Positions 8,710 through 16,675 of a DNA stretch of 64,000 nucleotides are shown here, piece after piece. The stretch's first letter is position 1. Every line of letters starts with the position of its first letter. The translations under genes and the position numbers were made by a program. The stretch is from Planktothricoides raciborskii GIHE-MW2 (GTDB taxonomy: Bacteria > Cyanobacteriota > Cyanobacteriia > Cyanobacteriales > Laspinemataceae), in contig NZ_CP159837.1 of the NCBI RefSeq assembly GCF_040564635.1, forward strand, positions 5,133,001 to 5,197,000, in the 5' to 3' direction. The notes below the pieces were generated by a model. It did no database searches, was not told where the DNA came from, and saw only the letters and a program-made list of their open reading frames with translations.

Positions 8710-8735
8710 AATTGGTCAGCGATCGAGCGTTGCGG

Positions 8736-8999
8736 TTATACCACGTCATTGTCTGGGGTCCACTGAAGTAACTCACCGGGTTGACATTCGAGGGCCGTAC
8801 ATATTTTTTGCAAGGTTTTCATTCTGATATGACTAGGCAGGTTGTTTTTTAAGTTGCTGATGGTAGCACGGTGCAACCCAGTTATTGCAGCCAAATCGTT
8901 AACCCCCATGTCTTTTTCAGCCATGACAACCGCTAGTCGCCATTTCATCGGCATATTAAGCAAGGTTCTTGACATATTCAGTGTAGCATTTAAATTCAT
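8736..8999 (-). CDS. XRE-family (Cro/CI-type) HTH regulator
   Basis: Up to 87 residues, almost all one helix-turn-helix domain: KWRLAVVMAEKDMGVNDLAA (helices 1-2), ITGLHRATISNLKNN (recognition helix), then IRMKTLQKICTALECQPGEL, the usual C-terminal half. An inner ATG at about residue 16 or 18 probably is the true start, since the DNA coding for the first residues holds one of two repeated GTAGCA boxes. It is divergent from the small-gene operon at 9137 and is likely the repressor of the element's early promoter. Confidence 0.85.
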   Translation of the reverse strand: MNLNATLNMSRTLLNMPMKWRLAVVMAEKDMGVNDLAAITGLHRATISNLKNNLPSHIRMKTLQKICTALECQPGELLQWTPDNDVV

Positions 9000-9017
9000 T
9001 ATCTATACACTGTAGCA
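8979..9017. promoter_or_regulatory. Putative operator pair for the XRE regulator
   Basis: CAGTGTAGCA (8979-8988) and CACTGTAGCA (9008-9017) are nine-of-ten identical boxes 29 bases apart, flanking the start of the XRE gene; the second includes TACACTGTA, a 9-base palindrome. Placement suggests autoregulation. Confidence 0.5.
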
Positions 9018-9045
9018 GTTTTAAGGATTTTTTTTAATATTTGTA

Positions 9046-9074
9046 TTGACTTATGTCGCCATTTCGACTACTCT
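9046..9074 (+). promoter_or_regulatory. Putative sigma70-type promoter of the divergent operon
   Basis: TTGACT (9046) and TACTCT (9069) with a 17-base spacer; GTCG...CGAC inverted half-sites lie within the spacer. It would drive the 9137 gene and its followers. Confidence 0.45.
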
Positions 9075-9136
9075 ATTAATAGGGTTATTTTAGTTTTGAC
9101 CCTAAAAACGTTAAAACCCGCGTCAACGTTAAGTTC

Positions 9137-9436
9137 TTGGCGGAACACGCTGACACGGGTTATTCAAACACCTTAAAACAAGGGTTCTTTTATGAGAATA
9201 GCACAAAACCACGGGGGGCACGCGGTATGAAAAGACTGTATGTGACCCTCACGATCCGTCAGTTAAAGGCTAAGGTGTCCCGTCTCAGTCGGACTGCCTT
9301 CAAAGTCACTCGCAACTTTTTCCAGTCCAGACTAGGTATCGTCAAGCGGGACTGGTCACGGTTGACTAAGGCTGAAATCATCCGAGTTTTAGATTATTAC
9401 TATGGTTCTTTAGTGCCTGACTTAGCAAAAACCTAA
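9137..9436 (+). CDS. Small basic protein of the integrated element, unknown function
   Basis: No family recognised. The longest form begins at TTG 9137 (99 residues), but ATG 9227 after ACGGGGGGCACGCGGT gives a 70-residue protein starting MKRLYVTLTIRQLKAKVSRL, which is more likely. It is rich in Lys and Arg and seems helical, so a DNA-binding or accessory role is possible but not shown. First gene downstream of the promoter divergent from the XRE repressor, in the position of an early gene. Confidence 0.5.
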   Translation: MAEHADTGYSNTLKQGFFYENSTKPRGARGMKRLYVTLTIRQLKAKVSRLSRTAFKVTRNFFQSRLGIVKRDWSRLTKAEIIRVLDYYYGSLVPDLAKT

Positions 9437-9480
9437 GTGATTACCGTTTTCAGGTAACAAGTCAAGACAATTTTCTCAGT

Positions 9481-9828
9481 GTGTTGCCTAAATTACGCAG
9501 TGAGTCAGGTCAGCAATGGCGATTAATAGAATCGGCCAAAAAGATAGATGAGTTGAGTGACTCTGTGATTCCCTTGTATTACGTTCATTTTCGGAAAGTT
9601 TACCCACCCCGTTACCAAATGGACATCTGGGATAACCCAGAGTGTTTTCTGGTAGTTGCTGGGATAGGCAAAGAACTCTATATCTATGTCTCTCAGCGTC
9701 GTTTTGACGTGGCTGAGTTTTTGGAACAAATCAAGCAAAAGTATGCAGAGTTAATGTTTGAAATGTCATCCCGTTTCCGTTCAGTTAGGGGTGACTTTCG
9801 CGGTGAACCGAGGGTGACTCAGGGGTGA
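9481..9828 (+). CDS. Hypothetical protein of the integrated element
   Basis: 115 residues from GTG 9481, 44 bases after the previous gene. Not recognised. The sequence looks like a compact alpha/beta domain (FLVVAGIGKELYIYVSQRRF) with a helical end (DVAEFLEQIKQKYAELMFEM). The last ~12 codons run into the GGGTGA repeats (9789-9839), so the C-terminus (RGEPRVTQG) is formed by repeat DNA. Confidence 0.5.
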   Translation: MLPKLRSESGQQWRLIESAKKIDELSDSVIPLYYVHFRKVYPPRYQMDIWDNPECFLVVAGIGKELYIYVSQRRFDVAEFLEQIKQKYAELMFEMSSRFRSVRGDFRGEPRVTQG

Positions 9829-9924
9829 CTCAGGGGTGAATGTGAACCCAAAAAGTCACCCAACGATCACCTAGGTTCACCCTTGATCTGACTAGGGTTC
9901 ACCCATTTTCCCAAAAGTTCACCC
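9789..9924. repeat. Phased iteron-like boxes (GGGTGA and TTCACCC)
   Basis: GGGTGA at 9789, 9812, 9823 and 9834 (the last three spaced exactly 11 bases) faces TCACCC at 9856, 9877, 9899 and 9919 (21, 22 and 20 bases apart; the last three extended to GTTCACCC). Spacing of one and two helical turns is characteristic of plasmid replication iterons. A replicase-like pseudogene lies 1.1 kb downstream. Confidence 0.6.
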
Positions 9925-10177
9925 ACCCGCGACGCGATCGCACCGAGTGCAGAATCTTGAACCGAGTGCAGTCCAGTTTTGTGTTAGTCCAAACATTTTC
10001 ATAGCAAGTTTAAAGGTTATTAAACTGTCTAATAATCAATGGGTTTAGATTATAGCTAAGTTGACCTTAGCCCGCTCTATTCTGGCAAGTGCAACTCTAG
10101 ACATTGATAATGCTGTATCTGACATTAATGCCGGTCACTCAAGCCTATCAAGCGAGTCAGCCAAAATCCTATAAACC

Positions 10178-10393
10178 ATGATTAACGACTTGATGAATAT
10201 CAGTAACGATATAGGGGAAAAAGCAGTATATATCCCTGACGTTTTCTTACAGTTAGACCAGCAATTCAGTCAGTCAACTACCCAGACAGAATCCCTAGAA
10301 AAGCTGAGTCAAACTGTTAGTGATTCACTGGTTAACTGGAATAACTTTGCTAGTTATCCCAGTGCCAACGGTCTAAACAGAAAGGCAAGTTAA
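10178..10393 (+). CDS. Small hypothetical protein, doubtful
   Basis: 71 residues from ATG 10178, acidic and Ser/Gln-rich (LQLDQQFSQSTTQTESLEKL), with no recognised domain and no clear ribosome binding site. Reading upstream in other frames also gives peptide-like stretches, so it may be the end of a decayed gene. It stops just before the hairpin array. Confidence 0.3.
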   Translation: MINDLMNISNDIGEKAVYIPDVFLQLDQQFSQSTTQTESLEKLSQTVSDSLVNWNNFASYPSANGLNRKAS

Positions 10394-10398
10394 TCACA

Positions 10399-10915
10399 GA
10401 TAACAGATATTTGTTCGTTAACTCTATATCTGTTATTGTCAATTGCTGACTATCGCTATAATATTCAGCAATTAGCCATTGGTTACATAGCACTTTCACA
10501 ACCGACAGTCGGAAGTGTCAGTCAACCCGCAAATTTTGCGGATGTGTACGCTAACCGTACATTGTAGCTATGTGCAACTTTGCACATTTTATTCAGAAAT
10601 AAATAGCTATTTATGATTATCGGAAGTGTTAGTCAGTCCGCAAATTTTGCGGATGTGTACGCTAACCGTACATTGTAGCTATGTGCAACTTTGCACATTT
10701 TATTCAGAAATGAACAATGTCACCGTTAGATACATTTTGTAAGGCATACCTTACACTGTGACCATCGGTCACGGCAAGCTTTTGAGTCATTTTGAACCAT
10801 GTAAAGCCGTGGCTAAAATGTCACCGTTAGATACATTTTGTAAGGCATACCTTACACTGCGACCATCGGTTACATTGGGTATCTAACTAATCCAAATGAG
10901 TCATTTTGACTCATC
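10399..10915. repeat. Array of about a dozen different perfect hairpins
   Basis: In order: AACAGATAT/ATATCTGTT, AATTGCTGA/TCAGCAATT, CCGAC-A-GTCGG, CCGCAAA-T-TTTGCGG, GTACG-CTAAC-CGTAC, TGTGCAA-CT-TTGCACA, AAATAGCTATTT. A second copy of the middle three follows, then TGTAAGG-CATA-CCTTACA, GTGACC-ATC-GGTCAC, CACGGC/GCCGTG, TGTAAGG again, and ATGAGTCA/TGACTCAT. Two direct repeats underlie part of this: a 91-base unit (10510-10600 and 10621-10711) and a ~54-base unit (10716 and 10817). No gene is present. It lies just upstream of the replicase pseudogene, so an origin or a structured leader RNA is plausible. Confidence 0.7.
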
Positions 10916-11035
10916 AAAAATGACTTACTTACTATAAGATTTTCATGCTATTCTATGAAGGATAAATATTTAAAAGGGTGTGATTTTATTTCGTCTCTGG
11001 ACTTCACACACCAAGTTTAGAGACAAAAAAACCCG

Positions 11036-13626
11036 GTGTTAGAGCACCGAGTAGACCTTGATCAACCCAAACATCCTTTTTTGCATGAAACCTGTTATGG
11101 TAAGCAATTTTGGGAATGGGCGATCGCCAATAACTTGCCCGTCGTCATCACTGAAGGGGCAAAGAAAACCGCGTGTCTGCTTTGTGCTGGTTACGTTGCT
11201 ATTGGGCTACCAGGGATATGGAACTTTTCTGATACCAGTGATAGAAGTATCGCGGCATTTAAAGCACCTTTAAACCCGTGGCTGCAATCATTCTTTAGCC
11301 GGTTTCAACAACTCGAAATCACGATCGCTTTTGACGCTGATAGCAGAGTCTCAACTGCCTTAGATGTTGACAATGCCGCGTCCAGACTAGCCAATAAAAT
11401 CACTTGGCTGGTTAACAGAAAAGCAGTTGTTAAAATTGCTCAGTGGCATCCTGAGTTAGGTAAAGGTGTTGATGATATCTTTGTCCAGAATGGCATTGAA
11501 ACACTTGAGACGGTTTTAAATTCTGCCTTACCATTGCAAGTGTCTAAGTTCAGAAAGTATATAAACTTAAGCTATCCCGTCTTAGACTTTAATCGGAGAC
11601 ATTTAGATAAACTTCCTAAACTTTATGCAAAAATTGTAGCAATTAAATTCCCTAAAAACACGGGTAAAACTTGGACACTTTCCCAGATGGTCAGTGACGC
11701 CATAAAAGCAGGTCATAAAGTGATTGTGCTAGGACACAGAGTGCAATTAATGTCCCACTTATGTGACCGTTTCGGGATTCAATTTCTCAATGAGATGACC
11801 TCTAAAAAAGATTGGTTAGAGGCTTTATATTTTGGCTTAGGACTGTGTATTGATTCTTTACATCCTAATTAATTCTAAAGCTAAAATTGACCTGACGGTT
11901 GATAATTACCTTGACGGTTGTCTTTTGGTTGTTGATGAGTCTGAACAAGTTTTAAATCACTTATTACACGCTGATACTAAGTATCTTAGAAAAAAACGGG
12001 CTGAAATTATGACTCTGCTTAAGATAGTCAAAACGCTTCAAAAATTTATTTGGCTGACGCTGACTTATCTGATTTTTCCATTTAGTTTTTTAGAAAAATG
12101 GCTGAATTAGGCAAGTCAGATGTAGCGTTAATCAATCCAAAATAATTAGAAGTTTGATAAGGCTGAATTATGGATTTTTTTATTTACCAATAAAACAACC
12201 CATACAGACTGTTAGCAGAGTGTAAACCTCGCTTGTCAAAAGGTAATTGCGTATTTTTATTCTGCGTTATACAGAAGATTAAGTCCTTGTATTATGGCCA
12301 AAAAAATGCCACTATATTATCACTTTATTGTCAAATTTAAGTTTGATTAATTGACTGTAATAATGTTAATTAATTAACGTGAGTATAAAGCTTATTGTAT
12401 ATTAAGTAAACTAGGCCATTTAAGCGAATAAAAATTAGTCATTTATTTCAGTATTTTATACAGAGTGTTTAGTATTAATAATGACTTGTCTATCACGGTT
12501 TTTATGTGGTTTATAGCGTTGAATATGTTCAGTCAGTCGCTCAATTTGTGGCACGGTATCGCTGGCCCGTTGACCGGCATATCTGGCTCCCAAAATCAGG
12601 TAACGCTACATATATGAAATTTGGTGGTGCGTTATCATCGGATCAGGTTAAGCATTGCTTACAAACCAACAAAAAGAGAATGCAATCTTTTCTCAAAGAT
12701 TTTACCGCTTTAGATAATGGGTTATTTTATGCTTACTGTGAGTCTGTAGCCCTTAGCAATTTAGGGTTAAGTGCTTACCGGGAAAATTTAGAATGGTTGC
12801 TGACTTCCGACGGTCATCGGTGCCACTATGTTGACCCTGTAAAGGTGCATGATACTGAAATCAGAGAGATTAGAAATGCGGCTTATGATACTGAAGTCAG
12901 CGAGATTGATACCACTGAGAATCCCTCTGATGATGAATTAAAAACCCTTAATAATGCCGTGGCAAAAACTAAGCATCAACGGTATAAACAACGGGGAATT
13001 TAGTTAGAACTTATGGCTATTGTTCTAAGGCTTTAATCATGGCTGATGATCACGGTTGTTTCCGACCGTTACAACTGCTGTATTACCTGACCATTGGTAA
13101 AGCTTTTGCCGTGTCTCACGATGCTAAACAAGTCCAGACTTTTACCTCTAAAACTCAGTGCCTTGACCATGAAATCAGCAAGTATGCAGTCAGTCTCAGA
13201 CAAGCATACTTATCGGTGCTTTTTGACAAGGGCTTATCCCGGTTTTTGACGGGTGAAAATTTCGCCTATAACGATCCGTTCCTCACCGATACCGTTGCCA
13301 GGTTAAACCCAGATGAGTTTGTAGAGACATTTGGCTGGGGGCTCCCGGTTAAGACGGGCGATCGCATCAATGTCATTTTGGATCTCATTGGCTACCAGAA
13401 AAAATATGCGTGCCGGGTGGGAACGGGGGCCGATGCTATCCGCCACTATTGTGCCGTGCCCAAGTTTGACGGCATAGACGTGGATCAGATTTTTGATTTC
13501 TGGTTTGACCGGGATATGAAGTCTCAGGAATTTTCCGGCACCGAGGCCGGGGATTTTGCTGGAGATTTTTCCGGCACCGAGGCCGGGGCTGCCGGTCACT
13601 TTGCCGGGGATTTTGCGCGGGCATAA
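11036..13626 (+). pseudogene. Decayed CyRepA1-like plasmid replicase (DUF3854 primase-like plus helicase)
   Basis: Five pieces in order match the layout of CyRepA1-family replication proteins. 11036-11872 has a TOPRIM-like segment (ITEGAKKTACLLCAGY), then a P-loop altered to PKNTGKT and FGLGLCIDSLHPN. The frame breaks at a 4-base duplication AATT-AATT (11867-11874); removing one copy restores HPNSKAKIDLTVDN. The next piece (LLVVDESEQVLNHLL) breaks again in an A5 run near 12045, after which the other frame reads KIYLADADLSDFSI before stops. 12130-12500 is degenerate. 12506-13003 resumes (VQSVAQFVARYRWPVDRHIW), and after another shift 13039-13626 gives the C-terminus. The N-terminus is also short. 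It cannot make a full protein. Confidence 0.7.
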
Positions 13627-13631
13627 TCACC

Positions 13632-13702
13632 GCCACCTATCCCGCCACCTATCCCGCCACCTAATAAAATTAAAAGCCTTGTAACCGATGAGTTACAAGG
13701 CT
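13632..13702. terminator. GCCACCTATCCC repeat and strong hairpin at the right end of the element
   Basis: CCGCCACCTATC is repeated about three times, followed by a perfect 11-bp stem AGCCTTGTAAC / GTTACAAGGCT (13675-13702). The T-rich side is on the minus strand (TTTTAATTTTATT). It separates the element remnant from mnmA. Confidence 0.6.
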
Positions 13703-13772
13703 AAAACCGTTGATTTTCCGTGGTTTTTTTGGGGCTTTGGCCGGGGTGATAGTATCTCTATTCGGCAAACAA

Positions 13773-13832
13773 CCAAAGAATCCCTACCCAAAGAATCCCT
13801 ACCCAAAGAATCCCTACCCAAAGAATCCCTAC
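13773..13832 (+). repeat. 15-mer tandem repeat upstream of mnmA
   Basis: CCAAAGAATCCCTAC is repeated four times. Its length keeps the mnmA frame open and would encode KNPYP repeats if translation began upstream, but the mnmA start is downstream. Confidence 0.8.
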
Positions 13833-13916
13833 CCAACAACCAACAAACAACAAACAACCACCAACCAACAACCGTCACGATTTGTTAAAGTAATTGAGAG
13901 GATTTTTTTTTATGAT

Positions 13917-15020
13917 ATGACAAGGATTGTCGTTGGCTTATCCGGTGGCGTTGACAGTTCAACTGCGGCGGCCACCCTCCATCATCAAGGATATGAAGTT
14001 GTCGGTCTGACCCTTTGGCTGATGAAGGGCAAAGGTCAATGCTGCTCTGAGGGAATGGTTGATGCCGCTGCACTTTGCGAACAATTAGGCATCCCATATC
14101 ATGTTGTGGATAGCCGCGAACTGTTTGAGAAGAATATTATCAATTATTTGGTGTCCGGCTACAGTAGTGGTGTGACACCATTGCCTTGTTCTCAATGTAA
14201 TAAAGCGGTGAAATTTGGCCCAATGTTGAAATATGCCCAGGAAGAATTGGGCATCGATCGCATTGCCACAGGTCATTATGCGCGGATCGAATATAACGGG
14301 GAAACTGGCCGTTATCAGTTGTTGCGGGCAGTCGATCACAATAAAGATCAATCCTATTTCTTATACGATCTGACCCAAGATTTGTTAGCTCATTGTTTAT
14401 TTCCCCTAGGAAATATTCCCAAGACAGAAACGCGCAAAATTGCCGCTGAATTTGGGTTGAGTACGGCGGACAAACCAGAAAGTCAAGACCTTTGTTTGAT
14501 TGAAGCTCATGGTTCGATGCAGAACTTTTTGGAACAATATATTGAGCGCCAAAAAGGACAGATTGTGGATACCCAAGGTAATGTTTTGGGCGAACACGAG
14601 GGGATTCATCGATACACCATTGGACAAAGACGGGGAATTGGGTTGGCAGCGCCAGAACCGCTTTATGTGGTGGCCTTAGATCCGATAAAAAATCAAGTGA
14701 TTGTGGGCGATCGCACCGTGGCAACTCAAGAAGAATGCACCGTTAAACAAATCAATTGGGTTTCTATGGAACCACCCAGCAGCCCGATCCGCGCTGAGGT
14801 ACAAATTCGCTATCGGACGCCACCAGTGCCGGTGACAGTGATTCCTTTAGAAGGAGGCGATCGCGTCAAATTAGTATTTGATGAACGACAGTTTGGGGTG
14901 ACACCCGGACAAGCCGCAGTCTGGTACAATGGCGAAATTTTACTCGGTGGCGGCATTATTGAACCGGCAAAGGCGAACGCGGGCAAAGATTTTTTGTCTG
15001 GAGATACGTTGGCAAAGTAG
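13917..15020 (+). CDS. mnmA: tRNA-specific 2-thiouridylase MnmA
   Basis: 367 residues from ATG 13917. It adenylates and thiolates U34 of tRNA-Lys, -Glu and -Gln using sulfur relayed from a cysteine desulfurase, one of which lies at 49.5 kb. The PP-loop SGGVDSS is at 9-15, the catalytic Cys in PCSQCNK near 94, and the second Cys in SQDLCLI near 193; the C-terminal beta-barrel is complete. The frame is open further upstream through a KNPYP repeat, but family alignment favours [17 protein letters not shown] at 13896-13901 and the upstream ATG-ATA-TGA at 13912, whose TGA overlaps the mnmA ATG, form a two-codon leader that could couple initiation. Confidence 0.95.
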   Translation: MTRIVVGLSGGVDSSTAAATLHHQGYEVVGLTLWLMKGKGQCCSEGMVDAAALCEQLGIPYHVVDSRELFEKNIINYLVSGYSSGVTPLPCSQCNKAVKFGPMLKYAQEELGIDRIATGHYARIEYNGETGRYQLLRAVDHNKDQSYFLYDLTQDLLAHCLFPLGNIPKTETRKIAAEFGLSTADKPESQDLCLIEAHGSMQNFLEQYIERQKGQIVDTQGNVLGEHEGIHRYTIGQRRGIGLAAPEPLYVVALDPIKNQVIVGDRTVATQEECTVKQINWVSMEPPSSPIRAEVQIRYRTPPVPVTVIPLEGGDRVKLVFDERQFGVTPGQAAVWYNGEILLGGGIIEPAKANAGKDFLSGDTLAK

Positions 15021-15076
15021 GATAGAAAAGTCAGCAAAATTAATCGTTACTGTTCACATAATTCAGAGGATAACCC

Positions 15077-16246
15077 TTGAGTCATCATCCACAAGACGCC
15101 ATTGCCCCCCACGGCGGACACCTAATTAATCGCATTGCCAGCCCTGGTCAAAAGCAGGAATTTCTTGACCAAGCTGATTCTTTGCCCCGCATTCAACTCA
15201 CAGAAAGATCCTTATCGGACTTGATTCTGATTGCCATTGGTGGCTTTAGCCCTCTAAATGGCTTTATGGAACAGAAAGACTATGAACCAGTAGTCACCGA
15301 TATGCGGATGGCCAATGAATTACCCTGGGCAATTCCCATCACTTTACCTGTCACCGAAGAAGAGGCAGACCGGGTTAAAGAAGGGTCTTGGGTACGCTTA
15401 GACGATCCCAACGGTCGATTTGTCGGGGTGCTGGAACTGACCCAAAAATATCGTTACAACAAAGCCCTGGAAGCGAGTAACGTCTATCGCACAGAAGATA
15501 TTAACCATCCTGGGGTCAAGGTGGTTTATGAACAAGGGCCAATTAACCTCGCTGGTCCCGTCTGGTTACTGCAACGAGATCCCCATCCCTTGTTTCCCAA
15601 CTATCAAGTCGATCCCGCTGAGTCTCGGAAAATCTTCCGGGAAAACGGCTGGAAAAGCATTGTGGCTTTCCAAACCCGTAACCCCATCCACCGGGCCCAT
15701 GAATACATTACTAAATGTGCCTTGGAAAGTGTGGATGCGTTATTTTTGCATCCCCTGGTCGGCGCTACTAAAGAAGATGATATTCCCGCAGATGTGCGGA
15801 TGCGCTGTTATGAAATTTTGCTAGAGAAATATTATCCCAAAGATAAGGTAATGCTGGCAATTAATCCGGCAGCCATGCGTTATGCGGGACCGAGAGAGGC
15901 GATTTTCCATGCCTTGCTGCGGAAAAACTATGGTTGCACTCACTTTATTGTGGGTCGCGATCATGCGGGTGTGGGTGATTACTATGGCACCTATGATGCT
16001 CAATATATTTTTGATGAGTTTGAACCCGGTGAATTAGGCATTTTACCGATGAAGTTTGAGCACGCTTTCTACTGCACCGTGACTCAGGGCATGGCGACGA
16101 CTAAAACCAGTCCGAGCACTCCAGAGCAACGGATTCACTTGTCAGGAACAAAGGTGCGGGAAATGTTGCGCGATGGTAAGTTACCCCCGCCAGAATTTTC
16201 TCGTCCAGAAGTGGCGGCAGAATTAGCCCGTTCTATGCACAAGTAG
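15077..16246 (+). CDS. sat: Sulfate adenylyltransferase (ATP sulfurylase)
   Basis: 389 residues. It makes adenosine 5'-phosphosulfate from sulfate and ATP, the first step of sulfate assimilation. [11 protein letters not shown] (199-209) and GRDHAGVG (293-300) are the nucleotide-binding motifs of the homo-oligomeric Sat family; no APS-kinase domain is fused. Start is TTG 15077, set by AGAGGA (15065-15070). It follows mnmA by 56 bases on the same strand, so the two sulfur-related genes may be co-transcribed. Confidence 0.95.
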   Translation: MSHHPQDAIAPHGGHLINRIASPGQKQEFLDQADSLPRIQLTERSLSDLILIAIGGFSPLNGFMEQKDYEPVVTDMRMANELPWAIPITLPVTEEEADRVKEGSWVRLDDPNGRFVGVLELTQKYRYNKALEASNVYRTEDINHPGVKVVYEQGPINLAGPVWLLQRDPHPLFPNYQVDPAESRKIFRENGWKSIVAFQTRNPIHRAHEYITKCALESVDALFLHPLVGATKEDDIPADVRMRCYEILLEKYYPKDKVMLAINPAAMRYAGPREAIFHALLRKNYGCTHFIVGRDHAGVGDYYGTYDAQYIFDEFEPGELGILPMKFEHAFYCTVTQGMATTKTSPSTPEQRIHLSGTKVREMLRDGKLPPPEFSRPEVAAELARSMHK

Positions 16247-16254
16247 ATCAATTT

Positions 16255-16620
16255 TTGGTTGATAGTTGATGGTTGATAGTTGATGGTTGTTGGTTGTTGG
16301 TTGGTTGGGGTGTAGGGTGTAGGGCCGCCATCGGCCGCCATCGGTGTGGGGGGAAAGTGAAAAGTGATGCATTGAAAAGTGAAAAGTCGTAGGGGCGAAT
16401 GGCCATTCGCCCCTACAAAAAAAATATCACTATTCACTATTCACTATTCACTATTCACTATTCACTATTCACTATTCACTATTCACTATTCACTATTCAC
16501 TCTTCACTCTTCCCTACACCCTAAACCCTCTCTTCCCCCACACCCTACACCCTACACCCTCTCTTCCCGATGGCGGCCGATGGCGGCCGATGGCGGCCCT
16601 ACACCCTACACCCCAACCAA
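16255..16620. repeat. Composite repeat block: inverted arms, 28-base palindrome, heptamer array
   Basis: Left arm GGTTGGGGTGTAGGGTGTAGGG plus CCGCCATCGG units is the reverse complement of the right arm near 16568-16616. Between them lie AGTGAAAAGT repeats, a perfect 28-base palindrome (16389-16416, half-site GTAGGGGCGAATGG) followed by A8, then about eleven ACTATTC heptamers (16428-16505). A second, shorter block with the same order of modules is at 41131-41290. STRR-like heptamers of this sort are known in cyanobacteria. Confidence 0.85.
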
Positions 16621-16675
16621 CGCACCACCTAATGATTTAGACTAGCTATATGAGGTTAGAGGCTAGGAAAAGGGA

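Noticed and set aside
16427-16505. CRISPR-like array of short repeats
   Set aside because: Units of seven bases lie head to tail without spacers; the same is true of the arrays at 21148 and 57061. No cas genes are present.
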